64,000 nucleotides of DNA from Bacteroidales bacterium (GTDB lineage Bacteria; Bacteroidota; Bacteroidia; Bacteroidales; Rikenellaceae), in the NCBI GenBank assembly GCA_910575495.1, contig CAJTFS010000002.1, positions 310,001 to 374,000 on the forward strand, in the 5' to 3' direction. The translations under genes were made by a program, and so were the position numbers. Below the pieces are notes generated by a model. The model was given only the letters and a program-made list of their open reading frames with translations. It was not told where the DNA came from and did no database searches. Below, piece after piece: positions 1-9,117 of this stretch. How positions within the stretch are numbered: the first letter of the stretch is position 1; every line of letters starts with the position of its first letter.

Positions 1-1478
1 TTCTGAAAGCCTATCTCGGCCCGATGATCCTCACGTTCTTCATCGTCATGTTCGTGCTGATGATGAACTTCGTGTGGCGTTTCATCGACGAGCTCGTCGG
101 CAAAGGACTGAGCGCCGGCATCATCATCGAGCTGATGACCTACGCCATGGCCAACATGCTGCCGCTGGGTCTGCCGCTGGCCGTGCTGCTGGCCGCCATC
201 ATGACGATGGGCAACCTGGGCGAGAACTACGAGCTCCTGGCCATGAAATCGGCCGGCATGTCGCTGGTCAGGATCACCCGGCCGCTGCTTATCCTCGTGA
301 GTCTGATCGCCATAGCCAGTTTCTTCATCGGCAACAACCTCGTGCCCTACGCCAACAAGAAGATGTACAGCATCATCTACGACATCCGCCAGCAGCGGCA
401 GACGCTCGAATTCCAGGACGGGCTCTTCTTCAACGGCATCGACGACATGTCGATCCGCGTGGCGCACCAGGACCCCGGAACAGGGCTGCTGCACGACGTG
501 CTGATCTACGACAACCGCTCGGCCACCGGCAACATGAACACCATCGTGGCCGATTCGGGCTACATCAACCTCTCGGACGACAAACGCTACCTGCTGGTGA
601 CGCTCTTCAACGGCGAGACCTACGAACAGACCCGCAACAGCCAGTGGTACAACAAAAGCGCCCTGCGCCGCCACACCTTCGACGTGCAGAAGCAGAGCAT
701 CCCGATGGACGGTTTCGCCATGGAGCGCAGCAACAACAGCATCTCCAACAGCCAGACCAAGAACATCAACCAGCTGCAGAGCGACATCGATTCGCTCGAA
801 CTGCGGGTCAACACGGCTACGAGCAGTTCCTACGAACCGCTGCTCAAGGAGCAGATCTTCGTCCGCGACCACAACGTCCTGCCGCTCCCCGACAGCCTGC
901 GCACCGACAAGCGCGGATTCCGCGACATGATGGCCGTCGACTCGATCGGCCGGCTGCCCCTGCGCGAAAAGGAGCGCATCTGGAACCAGGCGCGCGCGCA
1001 GGCCAAGAATTCGCGCAACATGTTCTCTTTCGACGAGACGACGGCCAAGGAAGCGCTCAACCAGCTCTACCGTTCGAAGGTGGAGTGGCACAAGAAAGTG
1101 TCGCTTCCGGTCTCGATCATCATCTTCTTTCTGATCGGCGCACCGCTCGGAGCCATCATCCGCAAGGGCGGACTGGGACTTCCGGTCGTGGTTTCGGTCA
1201 TCTTCTTCGTCATCTATTACATGATCAGCCTCTCGGGCGAGAAGCAGGTCAAGGAAGGCAACTGGGAAGCGGTCTGCGGCATGTGGATCTCGTCGTTCAT
1301 CCTGGCGCCCATAGCCGTCTACCTGACCTACAAGGCCACCAACGACTCGGCGCTGCTCGACACCGACTGGTACGCCGGGCGGATCAAAGCCCTGCGCGAA
1401 CGCGTCGAACCGTGGTTCGGGAAGCTGAAAAACGCATTAAAACTCAAACTGCATGGCAAACGAAACGACACTCAATAG
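1..1478 (+). CDS. LptF/LptG-family permease (YjgP/YjgQ), 5' end missing
   Basis: This is an inner-membrane permease of the LptF/LptG family, which with the LptB ATPase extracts lipopolysaccharide from the inner membrane and feeds the periplasmic bridge. The frame is already open at base 3 and reads in frame through the first ATG at base 24, so the true start lies outside the window. Hydrophobic segments occupy the first ~100 residues, a hydrophilic periplasmic domain follows (about residues 110-350), and further membrane segments lie at about 365-440. This is the family layout with a long periplasmic loop. The 3' end overlaps ribBA by 26 bases, so the two are probably cotranscribed. Family membership is secure; LptF versus LptG cannot be decided here. 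Confidence 0.85.
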   Translation, partial: LKAYLGPMILTFFIVMFVLMMNFVWRFIDELVGKGLSAGIIIELMTYAMANMLPLGLPLAVLLAAIMTMGNLGENYELLAMKSAGMSLVRITRPLLILVSLIAIASFFIGNNLVPYANKKMYSIIYDIRQQRQTLEFQDGLFFNGIDDMSIRVAHQDPGTGLLHDVLIYDNRSATGNMNTIVADSGYINLSDDKRYLLVTLFNGETYEQTRNSQWYNKSALRRHTFDVQKQSIPMDGFAMERSNNSISNSQTKNINQLQSDIDSLELRVNTATSSSYEPLLKEQIFVRDHNVLPLPDSLRTDKRGFRDMMAVDSIGRLPLREKERIWNQARAQAKNSRNMFSFDETTAKEALNQLYRSKVEWHKKVSLPVSIIIFFLIGAPLGAIIRKGGLGLPVVVSVIFFVIYYMISLSGEKQVKEGNWEAVCGMWISSFILAPIAVYLTYKATNDSALLDTDWYAGRIKALRERVEPWFGKLKNALKLKLHGKRNDTQ

Positions 1479-2676
1479 CGTTGAGGAGGTCATCGAGGAC
1501 TTCCGGGCCGGCAAGGTCGTGATCGTGGTCGACGACGAAGACCGCGAAAACGAGGGCGACTTCATCGTCGCGGCCGAAAAAATAACGCCCGAAATCGTCA
1601 ACTTCATGCTCAAGGAAGGCCGCGGCGTGCTGTGCGCCCCGCTGAGCGAGGAGCGCTGCGCCGCTCTGGAGCTCAACATGATGGAGGAGAACAACACCTC
1701 GCTTCTGGGCACGCCGTTCACCGTGACGGTCGACCTCCTGGGCGAGGGATGCACCACCGGCGTCTCGATCCACGACCGCGCCGCCACCATCCGTGCGCTG
1801 GCCGATCCGTCGACGCGCCCCTCCGACCTGGGACGTCCGGGCCACATCAACCCGCTGCGGGCCCGCGAGAAAGGCGTGCTGCGCCGCCCGGGCCACACCG
1901 AAGCGGCCGTCGACCTGGCCCGCCTGGCCGGGCTCCAGCCCGCCGGAGCGCTCATCGAGATCATGAACGGGGACGGTACCATGGCCCGTATGCCGCAGCT
2001 GCGCGAAATCGCCCGCAAGTTCGGCCTCAAAATCATCTCCATCGCTTCGTTGATCGCCTACCGCCTGCGCGAGGAGTCGCTCATCGAAAAGGGAGTCACC
2101 GTACCGCTGCCCACGGCGTGGGGCGACTTCCGGATCACGCCGTTCCGCCAGAAATCCAACGGCGTGGAGCATGTGGCACTCACCAAAGGCGAATGGACGG
2201 AGGACGAACCGGTCCTTATCCGCGTGCACTCGTCGTGCGCCACGGGCGACATCTTCGGTTCCTACCGCTGCGACTGCGGCGACCAGCTCCACCAGGCCAT
2301 GCAGATGATCGACAAGGAGGGCAGGGGCGCCATCGTCTATCTCAACCAGGAGGGCCGCGGCATCGGTCTCTGCAACAAGATACACGCCTACAAGCTCCAG
2401 GACGAGGGGCTCGACACCGTCGACGCCAACCTGCAGCTGGGCTTCAAGGCCGACGAACGCGACTACGGCGTGGGTGCGAGCATCATCCGCGAGCTGGGCA
2501 TCCGCCACATGCGCCTGATGACCAACAACCCGCTCAAACGGGCCGGGCTGGAGGGCTACGGACTGCAGATCGACGAGATCGTGCCGATCGTCATCGCCCC
2601 CAACAAGTACAACGAACATTACCTCGAAACCAAGCAGGAACGCATGCAGCATACGCTGGGGCTGAAAAAGAAATAA
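1453..2676 (+). CDS. ribBA: Bifunctional 3,4-dihydroxy-2-butanone 4-phosphate synthase / GTP cyclohydrolase II
   Basis: This 407-residue cytoplasmic enzyme supplies both precursors of riboflavin. The N-terminal half (to about residue 205) converts ribulose 5-phosphate to 3,4-dihydroxy-2-butanone 4-phosphate and shows the acidic [10 protein letters not shown] stretch near residue 28. The C-terminal half is GTP cyclohydrolase II, with the zinc cysteines in [18 protein letters not shown] and the downstream QEGRGIGL motif. Length and domain order are normal for a RibBA fusion. The gene starts inside the 3' end of the permease gene and ends 3 bases before fmt, indicating one operon. No FMN riboswitch is possible directly upstream because that sequence is coding. 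Confidence 0.96.
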   Translation: MANETTLNSVEEVIEDFRAGKVVIVVDDEDRENEGDFIVAAEKITPEIVNFMLKEGRGVLCAPLSEERCAALELNMMEENNTSLLGTPFTVTVDLLGEGCTTGVSIHDRAATIRALADPSTRPSDLGRPGHINPLRAREKGVLRRPGHTEAAVDLARLAGLQPAGALIEIMNGDGTMARMPQLREIARKFGLKIISIASLIAYRLREESLIEKGVTVPLPTAWGDFRITPFRQKSNGVEHVALTKGEWTEDEPVLIRVHSSCATGDIFGSYRCDCGDQLHQAMQMIDKEGRGAIVYLNQEGRGIGLCNKIHAYKLQDEGLDTVDANLQLGFKADERDYGVGASIIRELGIRHMRLMTNNPLKRAGLEGYGLQIDEIVPIVIAPNKYNEHYLETKQERMQHTLGLKKK

Positions 2677-2679
2677 GCG

Positions 2680-3666
2680 ATGAACGGCAAGGATTTACGC
2701 ATCGTCTTCATGGGCACGCCCGAATTCGCCGTGCCGTCGCTCCGGGCGCTGGTCGAAGACGGATACAACGTCGTGGCGGTAGTCACGGCGCCCGACAAAC
2801 CCGCCGGCCGCGGGCAAAAACTGCACGAAAGCGACGTGAAGACCGCCGCCCGCGAACTGGGGCTGCCGATTCTCCAGCCCGAGAAGCTGCGCGATCCCGC
2901 GTTCGTCGAAGCGATGCAAGCATTGCAGCCCGACCTGGGCATCGTCATCGCGTTCCGCATGCTGCCCGAAACCGTCTGGGCCATGCCGCGCCTGGGCACC
3001 TTCAACCTCCACGCCTCGCTGCTGCCGCAGTACCGCGGCGCGGCGCCCATCAACCGGGCCATCATGAACGGCGAGACGGAGACCGGCGTGACGACTTTCC
3101 TGCTGAACCACGAAATAGACAAGGGCGCCATCCTGGCGCAGGAGCGCATGCCGATTCTGCCCGATGACAATGCCGGATCGCTCTACGACAAGCTGATGCA
3201 CGCCGGAACGCGGCTGGTCACCGAGACCGTCGACCGCATCGCCGCCGGCGACATCGCCCCCATCGAACAACAGCACATCGACGAAACGACGCTCCGGCCC
3301 GCACCCAAGATTTTCAAGGACGACTGCCGCATCGACTGGCACCGGCCGGGCGCGGAGATCGTCGACCACGTACGCGGGCTGTCGCCTTATCCCGCCGCCT
3401 GGAGCGGACTTTGCCGGGAAGAGGGCTCGGAATACCTTACGGCCAAGATTTTCGGGACCCGCTTCGAAGCGGCCGACCACGGCCAGCCCTGCGGGACGGT
3501 CGAAAGCGACGGCCGCACCTTTGTCCGCATAGCCTGCGCCGACGGCTGGATCGTTCCCTCGGAACTGCAGATAGCCGGCAAGAAACGACTGCCGGTCAAA
3601 GAGTTGCTGTTAGGCTGGCGCGACGTCCTGCAATACCGTTTCGGCTCTCTGCCGATCAACGAATAG
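2680..3666 (+). CDS. fmt: Methionyl-tRNA formyltransferase
   Basis: The 328-residue enzyme transfers a formyl group from 10-formyl-tetrahydrofolate to initiator methionyl-tRNA. The N-terminus has the formyltransferase fold (RIVFMGTPEFAVPSL), and the catalytic segment FNLHASLLPQYRGAAP contains the family His and the SLLPxYRG loop. The C-terminal ~100 residues match the tRNA-binding domain. It starts 3 bases after the ribBA stop and ends before a hairpin at 3779-3808, so it closes the operon. The start MNGKDLRIVFMG fits the family. Confidence 0.95.
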   Translation: MNGKDLRIVFMGTPEFAVPSLRALVEDGYNVVAVVTAPDKPAGRGQKLHESDVKTAARELGLPILQPEKLRDPAFVEAMQALQPDLGIVIAFRMLPETVWAMPRLGTFNLHASLLPQYRGAAPINRAIMNGETETGVTTFLLNHEIDKGAILAQERMPILPDDNAGSLYDKLMHAGTRLVTETVDRIAAGDIAPIEQQHIDETTLRPAPKIFKDDCRIDWHRPGAEIVDHVRGLSPYPAAWSGLCREEGSEYLTAKIFGTRFEAADHGQPCGTVESDGRTFVRIACADGWIVPSELQIAGKKRLPVKELLLGWRDVLQYRFGSLPINE

Positions 3667-3778
3667 CATGCGACTTTCCGCCGCATGAATCGCACATCCC
3701 GCGCAGCACCCTCGCCCCGACCGGGAGCGGCACATCGCCCGCACAACCACCGCCGTTCGCTGAAAACATGACACGAAC

Positions 3779-3832
3779 AAGGCCCGTTCCGACGATCGAA
3801 CGGGCCTTGCTGTCCGGCTGAGTCTCAGCCGG
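3779..3832. terminator. Paired hairpins between convergent fmt and peroxiredoxin genes
   Basis: A 10-bp perfect stem (AAGGCCCGTT, 3779-3788, with its complement at 3799-3808) is followed by a second 8-bp stem (CCGGCTGA at 3814-3821 with TCAGCCGG at 3825-3832). They sit between two convergent genes and probably end transcription from both sides. The first stem's own flanking A/T bases stand in for a weak U-tract. Confidence 0.65.
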
Positions 3833-3848
3833 CACACACTACTCGGAA

Positions 3849-4553
3849 TCAGGCTTTTTCATACGCCTTGGCTTCGGCTTTCTCCTTCTCCACGGGCAGC
3901 GGCTTGGTGCAGAAATACCAATCGTAGCACTTCATTCCGGACACCGACTTCTCAGTCCCGTCGTAGGTCGTCGGAGCCGGCACGATGATGTCGTCGCCGG
4001 GGCGCCAGTCGGCCGGCAGGGCGACATGATACTTGTCGATGGTCTGCAAACCCACCAACACCCGCTTGAGCTCATCGAAGTTGCGGCCCAGCTGCATCGG
4101 ATAATAGATCACGGCGCGGATGGTGGTTTCGGGATCGATGAAAAAGACGGCCCGCACGGCCGCCGAGGTCGAGACGCCGGGCTGGATCATGCCATACTTG
4201 CGCGCCACCTCCATCGACATGTCGGCGACGAGCGGGAAATTGAGGTCTACGCGCTTGTAACCCTTGAACTCGATCCGGTCGTGGATCGAACGCAGCCAGG
4301 CGATATGGCTGGCGTTGGTGCCGACGGAGAGACCCACCAGGCGGCAGTTGAGCTGCTCGAACTCCTTCTGCATGACGCCGAACATGACGAATTCCGACGT
4401 ACAGATGGGCGTGAAGTCGGAAGGATGGGAAAAGAGAATGACCCATTGGCCCTTGAAATCCTCGGGAAAACGGATTTTGCCCTGCGTGGTTTCGGCCTCG
4501 AACGACGGAGCCTTGTCGCCGATCAGGGGCATCGTGTAGGTATGATTGTCCAT
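3849..4553 (-). CDS. Peroxiredoxin, Prx6-like (AhpC/TSA family)
   Basis: The 234-residue protein is a thiol peroxidase that reduces hydrogen peroxide and organic peroxides in the cytoplasm. The peroxidatic cysteine is Cys51 in the motif HPSDFTPICTSE, and the longer C-terminal domain (KCYDWYFCTK near residue 210) is typical of the Prx6/archaeal peroxiredoxin group rather than AhpC. Two extra C-terminal cysteines could act in resolution. It is a single-gene unit convergent with fmt and divergent from the ferritin-like gene at 4674, suggesting an oxidative-stress pair. The start MDNHTYTMPLIGDKAP is normal. Confidence 0.92.
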   Translation of the reverse strand: MDNHTYTMPLIGDKAPSFEAETTQGKIRFPEDFKGQWVILFSHPSDFTPICTSEFVMFGVMQKEFEQLNCRLVGLSVGTNASHIAWLRSIHDRIEFKGYKRVDLNFPLVADMSMEVARKYGMIQPGVSTSAAVRAVFFIDPETTIRAVIYYPMQLGRNFDELKRVLVGLQTIDKYHVALPADWRPGDDIIVPAPTTYDGTEKSVSGMKCYDWYFCTKPLPVEKEKAEAKAYEKA

Positions 4554-4673
4554 AGTCTGAAATTTTAGCTCCTCCCCCCATGCAAATACGGTGCCTGTCC
4601 GAATTCTTCCCTGCGGCGTCCGAATATGGTATGCAATTTGCCGCAGCAGACACGAACGTCAAACATCAGAACC

Positions 4674-5288
4674 ATGAAAACGGACAACACCAAGACGACC
4701 AACAGCAAAACGGCCGACAACGGCTACAAAACCACCTCGAACGGCAAAACGACCGGCAGCGGTCAGCGAACCGCCGGCACGACCCGCTCCACGACCGAGG
4801 GCGAATTCCACAATTTTTTCGTCGAGCAGCTCAAGGACATCTACTGGGCCGAGAAACACCTCAAAAAAGGCCTCAAGAAGATGAGCCGCGCGGCCACGAG
4901 CCCCAAGCTGCGCGATGCCTTCGAGAAACACTACAACGAAGGCGACAAGCAGATCGCCGAGCTGGAAACGATCTTCGGACTGATGGGCGAGAAGCCCGAG
5001 ACCAAACGCTGCGAAGCGATGGCCGGTCTGCTCGAAGAAGCCGACGGCATGATTTCCGACACGCAGCGCAACAGTTTCGTGCGCGACGCGGGTCTGATCC
5101 TCGCCGCTCAGAAGGTCGAGCACTACGAGATCGCCACCTACGGCACGCTCAACGCGCTGGCCGCCTACCTTCCCGAAAAGAAGGTCAAGAAGATGATCGA
5201 AACGATCCTCAACGGCGAGAAGAAGACCGACGAGATGCTTACGTGCATCGCCGAGGAATTCGTCAACGAATGCGCCGCCGTGGAATAA
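4674..5288 (+). CDS. Ferritin-like DUF892 (YciE/YciF family) protein
   Basis: From ATG 4674 the product is 204 residues. About 45 N-terminal residues are Thr/Lys/Gly-rich and likely disordered. They are followed by the DUF892 four-helix ferritin-like domain, recognised by FFVEQLKDIYWAEKHLKKGL and the conserved carboxylate/His positions in QKVEHYEIATYGTL. Family members are stress-induced and bind a di-metal centre; the exact reaction is not known. An upstream in-frame ATG at 4626 would add 16 residues that do not fit the family. It is divergent from a peroxiredoxin and ends just before a strong terminator at 5313. Confidence 0.88.
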   Translation: MKTDNTKTTNSKTADNGYKTTSNGKTTGSGQRTAGTTRSTTEGEFHNFFVEQLKDIYWAEKHLKKGLKKMSRAATSPKLRDAFEKHYNEGDKQIAELETIFGLMGEKPETKRCEAMAGLLEEADGMISDTQRNSFVRDAGLILAAQKVEHYEIATYGTLNALAAYLPEKKVKKMIETILNGEKKTDEMLTCIAEEFVNECAAVE

Positions 5289-5312
5289 CCGCGGTCCTGC
5301 CGTTCGACAGCA

Positions 5313-5344
5313 GAGAGAACTCACGATGAGTTCTCTCTTTTTTA
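5313..5344 (+). terminator. Rho-independent terminator after the DUF892 gene
   Basis: An 11-bp perfect stem (GAGAGAACTCA, 5313-5323, pairing with 5327-5337) with a 3-base loop is followed by seven T residues. Confidence 0.9.
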
Positions 5345-5957
5345 TACAAGCGGGGGAGGTGCCACCGCATGTCGAAGCGTTCAGACCGGGCTCAAGCCGG
5401 AACATGCACACGAAAAGTCTCCCGGAAACCCGCAGGGGAATTCCGGGAGACTTCGGAAAAAGCATCCGGTGCCGCAATCGGAATCCGGGCATGAAGAACC
5501 GAGGCATCGCGTCCAACCTCAAAAGACACGAAATTGAGTGCCTGCGAACCATGGATCCTGAAGCATCCTTGCAGAGGTGAAAACTTCGGAAGATGGGGCG
5601 CACGGCCGGAAAGACCGGATCGGGAAAACGGAATCGGGAAAAATCGGTTCTCGGAAAGAGAACGGCCGACGTCGGTTGGGAAAGTGTCTCCGCAGGGAAT
5701 GCGCTGCCGTGCACTGCCATCGTCGTGTCCGGAAAAAGCGCGCTGACGACGATACGCAAACCGCAGGGACGAGACAAATATAACCCACGAACGAGCCGTT
5801 GTCAAGAGGGTCGTGTAGAAAACGCCGGGAAAATGCAGAAATTTGCATGACACCGGAGAGCGGAATCCGACAAATTATTGTTAACTTCGCCCTTGAATAA
5901 ACCCCGAAACCGTTTGCCTATGAAGAAATAACGAAACTGCAAAAAAGATTCTCACCC
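5345..5957. other. Intergenic region without a supported gene
   Basis: About 610 bases carry short open frames on both strands, none of which resembles a protein. One inverted repeat (AGTCTCCCGGAA at 5416-5427 against 5440-5451) could be a further terminator-like hairpin. The part from 5580 to 5700 is low-complexity with repeated CGGGAAAA-like words. Confidence 0.5.
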
Positions 5958-6012
5958 GTGCCGCACACGCTGACGACAGCGCCGGCACCACATATAAAAA
6001 GCGTTAGCTTTG
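5958..6012 (+). promoter_or_regulatory. Palindrome plus -7 box before the lipoprotein leader
   Basis: TAGCTTTG at 6005-6012 matches the Bacteroidetes -7 consensus TAnnTTTG and predicts transcription starting near 6018. No good TTG -33 box lies 19-21 bases upstream. Instead a two-tier palindrome (GTGCCG, CGCTG / CAGCG, CGGCAC, 5958-5988) covers the -30 to -60 region and could bind an activator. Confidence 0.55.
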
Positions 6013-6017
6013 TACCT

Positions 6018-6166
6018 TGCTTTCTGAAAATCTGGAAAATTTGACGAGCAACCGAGGAATGAAGTTTGACGCTCACGTCTACGACGTGGGCTTCATTCCG
6101 TATTTGGTTGCACAGGTTATTCCAGAGCCTCAGAAAGCAGATCGGAGTTTTGTCCCACGTTTTTTG
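6018..6166 (+). ncRNA. Structured 5' leader RNA / putative attenuator
   Basis: Five nested perfect helices can form: 6019-6027 with 6130-6138 (9 bp), 6031-6036 with 6121-6126, 6048-6053 with 6106-6111, 6056-6064 with 6091-6099 (9 bp), and 6074-6079 with 6083-6088 closing a 3-base loop. Transcription predicted from the -7 box at 6005 would begin at the foot of the outer helix. CCCACGT at 6154-6160 can instead pair with ACGTGGG at 6084-6090 and is followed by a run of T, so an alternative terminator-like state is possible. I do not recognise a named RNA family. Confidence 0.6.
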
Positions 6167-6226
6167 TATGGCTCTTACCCAAACCGAATACCGCCGAGGG
6201 GACACGGCAAGAAAAACACGAAACAC

Positions 6227-7708
6227 ATGTTGAAAAAATTGCTGTACGGCATATTGACAGCCGTAATGACCTTCGCATTCGTATCCTGCGAAAAGGATGA
6301 TAAGGCCAACGACCGATACGAACAAGAAGAGGAAGAAAAAGACTACGAATACCTCTATACCCAAACCGGGCTCTATCTGGGAATCACCGGCTTCAACTCC
6401 GACCTGCAACATTACACTTATCGTCCCGCCTACTATCCCTCCGTCGACTATTACCGACTGCTGAATACATCCACGAGCAATTCGTTCAAGGAATTTGTTT
6501 CCACATTGAAAACCGACGACGGCACCATTCTCTATTATGCAATGGACAACACCATATCGCTATTGGAAAAATCGAAATTCCCCGACGACCTCAAAAATGT
6601 TTCGATCATCACCTTTACCGACGGACTCGACCAAGGTTCGAGCGTCAAGAATCCCAACTATCAATCGGCATCCGCCTATTTGGAAGCGATACAGAACCGA
6701 ATAAGAACTACTAAAATCAACAAGCTGAATATCAGCGCCTATTCGATAGGGTTGAAAGGCCAGGACGTAAAAGACGAGACACAGTTCAAATCGAATCTGA
6801 AAGGACTGGCCAGTTCCGAAACGAATGTCATGGAGGTAACGAGCATGGACGAAGTCAACGACAAATTCATGCAACTTGCGGCTTCATTGTATAAGAAAAA
6901 TACAAGCCAATCGTTAACCCTGACGATTCCGCAACCCTACAACAATACGAAAATCCGATTTACTTTCGACATTGGAACCGAAGACGACGCAGCGAATTCG
7001 GCTTGCTATATCGAAGGTATATTCAACAACGGGGCTCTGACTCAGATTCAATACAACGGAATAACGAGCAATTCGGGTTCATCGGTCAAAGGAGAATCCG
7101 CAGGCTCAATAAACATCTCGTTCACATTCGAGAACATACAACTCGAAACAGCAAGCGAACTGGTGACGTCCCGCATCAAACAATGGGAATGGGTCTCCAA
7201 CAGCAATCTGTGGCAGATCAACTCGGAATTCAACCCCGACAAATCGACCGAAACGACCGTAGAAATGCAGAGCGCCGTCATCATCCTGCTGTTGGATTGC
7301 AGCAGTTCGCTCGGCTCCGATCTGGAAAAAGTCAAAAAAACCGCACAAAATTTCATCACGGCTCTATCGGGTGCATCGGACGGAGAAATAACACTTACCT
7401 CTCAAGTCCGGTTCAAAAAACAAGGATACTATTATTGTATTCCTCAGCTGCTTCTTGCTACACAAGAGCAAGAAATACTGGCAAGCTATAATTTTGCATC
7501 GTCACCAGGAATCTCACCCTACTACGAGATTCCGACCGGCCATCATGTCCCCATGTACTATTACAATCTGAGCGACAGCCCCAACTACGGCTATCTGCTG
7601 AAAGAAACACCCTATACGTACTATTTTGCCGGAGGGAAGCAATATACGATAACATGCGCCGAAACTGCACAAGGATATTACAATTATAATATCAATTGCG
7701 ACAATTGA
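6227..7708 (+). CDS. Surface lipoprotein with von Willebrand factor A-like domains
   Basis: From ATG 6227 the product is 493 residues, starting with a lipoprotein signal that ends in FAFVSC (lipobox Cys about residue 23), so it is probably an outer-membrane or surface lipoprotein. The first part contains a vWA-like strand-loop IITFTDGLDQGS but lacks an intact DxSxS metal site. The second has LLLDCSSS at about residues 354-361, a recognisable MIDAS sequence. Such proteins often serve in adhesion or as pilus-tip subunits; that role is inference. The ORF stays open upstream to 6017, but that part is the leader RNA. Its composition is clearly more AT-rich than the neighbours, suggesting transfer or relaxed selection. 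Confidence 0.75.
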   Translation: MLKKLLYGILTAVMTFAFVSCEKDDKANDRYEQEEEEKDYEYLYTQTGLYLGITGFNSDLQHYTYRPAYYPSVDYYRLLNTSTSNSFKEFVSTLKTDDGTILYYAMDNTISLLEKSKFPDDLKNVSIITFTDGLDQGSSVKNPNYQSASAYLEAIQNRIRTTKINKLNISAYSIGLKGQDVKDETQFKSNLKGLASSETNVMEVTSMDEVNDKFMQLAASLYKKNTSQSLTLTIPQPYNNTKIRFTFDIGTEDDAANSACYIEGIFNNGALTQIQYNGITSNSGSSVKGESAGSINISFTFENIQLETASELVTSRIKQWEWVSNSNLWQINSEFNPDKSTETTVEMQSAVIILLLDCSSSLGSDLEKVKKTAQNFITALSGASDGEITLTSQVRFKKQGYYYCIPQLLLATQEQEILASYNFASSPGISPYYEIPTGHHVPMYYYNLSDSPNYGYLLKETPYTYYFAGGKQYTITCAETAQGYYNYNINCDN

Positions 7709-7746
7709 TGCGACAACTGAGTTTCGCATCGGAATTCCTCAAAAAA

Positions 7747-7776
7747 AGAAAGGCACTCTTTAGAGAGTGCCTTTCT
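7747..7776. terminator. Bidirectional terminator between lipoprotein and oxidoreductase operon
   Basis: A hairpin with stem AAGGCACTCT (7750-7759) and complement at 7764-7773, extended by flanking A and T runs on both sides, lies between convergent genes. Confidence 0.85.
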
Positions 7777-7795
7777 TATTATAATCAAGCGAAAC

Positions 7796-8341
7796 TTATC
7801 TTATCTTCCGGATGATCTCGCCGCCGCGGACGATGGCCTTCTCGTTGTCGGGCAACATTTTCCAGGCACGCTCGGGCAACGACTTCTTGAGTCCGATCAT
7901 GACGTTCTCCATATCGACGACGGGCCGCACCTTGAGATAACCGCCCAAAATCATGGTATTGAATAGCTTGGCCTGTCCGAGCCGGGCGCATTCGGCCGTG
8001 GCGTCGATGGCGAAGACCGAGATGTCGTCGCGGACGGGATGACGCGTAATGCCGTTGGTATCGTAGATCAGCACGCCGCCCGACTTGACCATGGGCTCGA
8101 ACTTCTCCATGGACTGCTGGTTGAGAATGATGGCCGTATCGAATTCGTGGGCAATGGGCGAAGAAATCTTCCGGTCGGACAAAATTACCGTGACGTTGGC
8201 CGTGCCGCCGCGCATCTCGGGACCGTAGGAGGGCATCCAGGTAACTTCGTAATCCTGCATGACCCCCGAATAAGCCAATATCTTACCCATCGATAGGACG
8301 CCCTGTCCACCGAATCCTGCTATAATCAATGTTTCTTTCAT
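7796..8341 (-). CDS. 2-oxoacid:acceptor oxidoreductase, gamma subunit
   Basis: The 181-residue protein is the gamma subunit of a ferredoxin-dependent 2-oxoacid oxidoreductase. The family motif GFGGQGVLSMGKIL is at residues 9-22 and the middle contains PSYGPEMRGGTANVTV. It is the last gene of a four-gene minus-strand operon and starts 9 bases after the beta-subunit stop. The complex oxidatively decarboxylates a 2-oxoacid to the acyl-CoA, passing electrons to ferredoxin. Confidence 0.92.
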   Translation of the reverse strand: MKETLIIAGFGGQGVLSMGKILAYSGVMQDYEVTWMPSYGPEMRGGTANVTVILSDRKISSPIAHEFDTAIILNQQSMEKFEPMVKSGGVLIYDTNGITRHPVRDDISVFAIDATAECARLGQAKLFNTMILGGYLKVRPVVDMENVMIGLKKSLPERAWKMLPDNEKAIVRGGEIIRKIR

Positions 8342-8350
8342 ACCTAATGT

Positions 8351-9112
8351 TTATTTTACCTCCTTGATGTCGCCCAACGGATAAAAGGGCAACATGTTCT
8401 GTTCCAACCACTCGTTCGATGCCACGGGCGAAAGTTTCCACCCGCTGTTGCAGGTTGACACGACCTCGACGAGCGAAAAGCCCCGGCCCTCCATCGAACG
8501 CTGGAATGCTTTCTTGATGGCAGCCTTGCACTTGCGCACGTTGGCGGGCTTGTGGACGCTCTGGCGCGTGATGTAGGTGGCGCCTTCGAGGTGAGCCATC
8601 ATCTCGGCGATCTTGTAGGGATAGCCGTTCAACCGCGGATCGCGCCCGTAGGGCGTCGTGGCGGTCTTCATCCCCAGCAGGGTGGTGGGGGCCATCTGCC
8701 CGCCCGTCATGCCGTAGATAGCATTGTTGATATAGACGGCAACGACATTCTCACCGCGGGCCGCCGCATGGATCGACTCGGCCGTACCGATGGCCGAGAG
8801 GTCGCCGTCGCCCTGGTAGGTGAAGACCATCGTCTCGGGATTCAGCCGCTTGGCCGCCGTAGCCACGGCCAGCGCACGCCCGTGAGCCGCCTCGATCCAG
8901 TCGATGTCGATGTAGTTGTAGGCGAAGACCGAACAACCTACGGGCGACACGCCCACCGCCCGGTCGGTCAGGCCCAGCTCGGCGATGACCTCGGCAATGA
9001 GTTTATGCACCGTACCGTGGCTGCAGCCCGGACAATAGTGCATGACATTGTCGGTGATGAGTTCCGGTTTGGCATAAACCAGATTCTCCTGTTTGATTTC
9101 AACCTCTGCCAT
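8351..9112 (-). CDS. 2-oxoacid:ferredoxin oxidoreductase, beta subunit (TPP-binding)
   Basis: The 253-residue beta subunit binds thiamine diphosphate. The cluster/TPP region begins CPGCSHGTVHKLIAE near residue 28, and the TPP-Mg motif GDGDLSAIG...N is at about 121-150. Length and motifs match the KorB/VorA-type beta subunits. It lies 5 bases downstream of the alpha subunit and 9 bases upstream of gamma. Substrate (2-oxoglutarate versus branched-chain 2-oxoacids) cannot be fixed from sequence alone. Confidence 0.92.
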   Translation of the reverse strand: MAEVEIKQENLVYAKPELITDNVMHYCPGCSHGTVHKLIAEVIAELGLTDRAVGVSPVGCSVFAYNYIDIDWIEAAHGRALAVATAAKRLNPETMVFTYQGDGDLSAIGTAESIHAAARGENVVAVYINNAIYGMTGGQMAPTTLLGMKTATTPYGRDPRLNGYPYKIAEMMAHLEGATYITRQSVHKPANVRKCKAAIKKAFQRSMEGRGFSLVEVVSTCNSGWKLSPVASNEWLEQNMLPFYPLGDIKEVK

Positions 9113-9117
9113 GGTCT

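Noticed and set aside
6017..6226. N-terminal extension of the vWA lipoprotein gene
   Set aside because: The extension would remove the lipoprotein signal from the N-terminus, and the DNA forms nested perfect helices instead.
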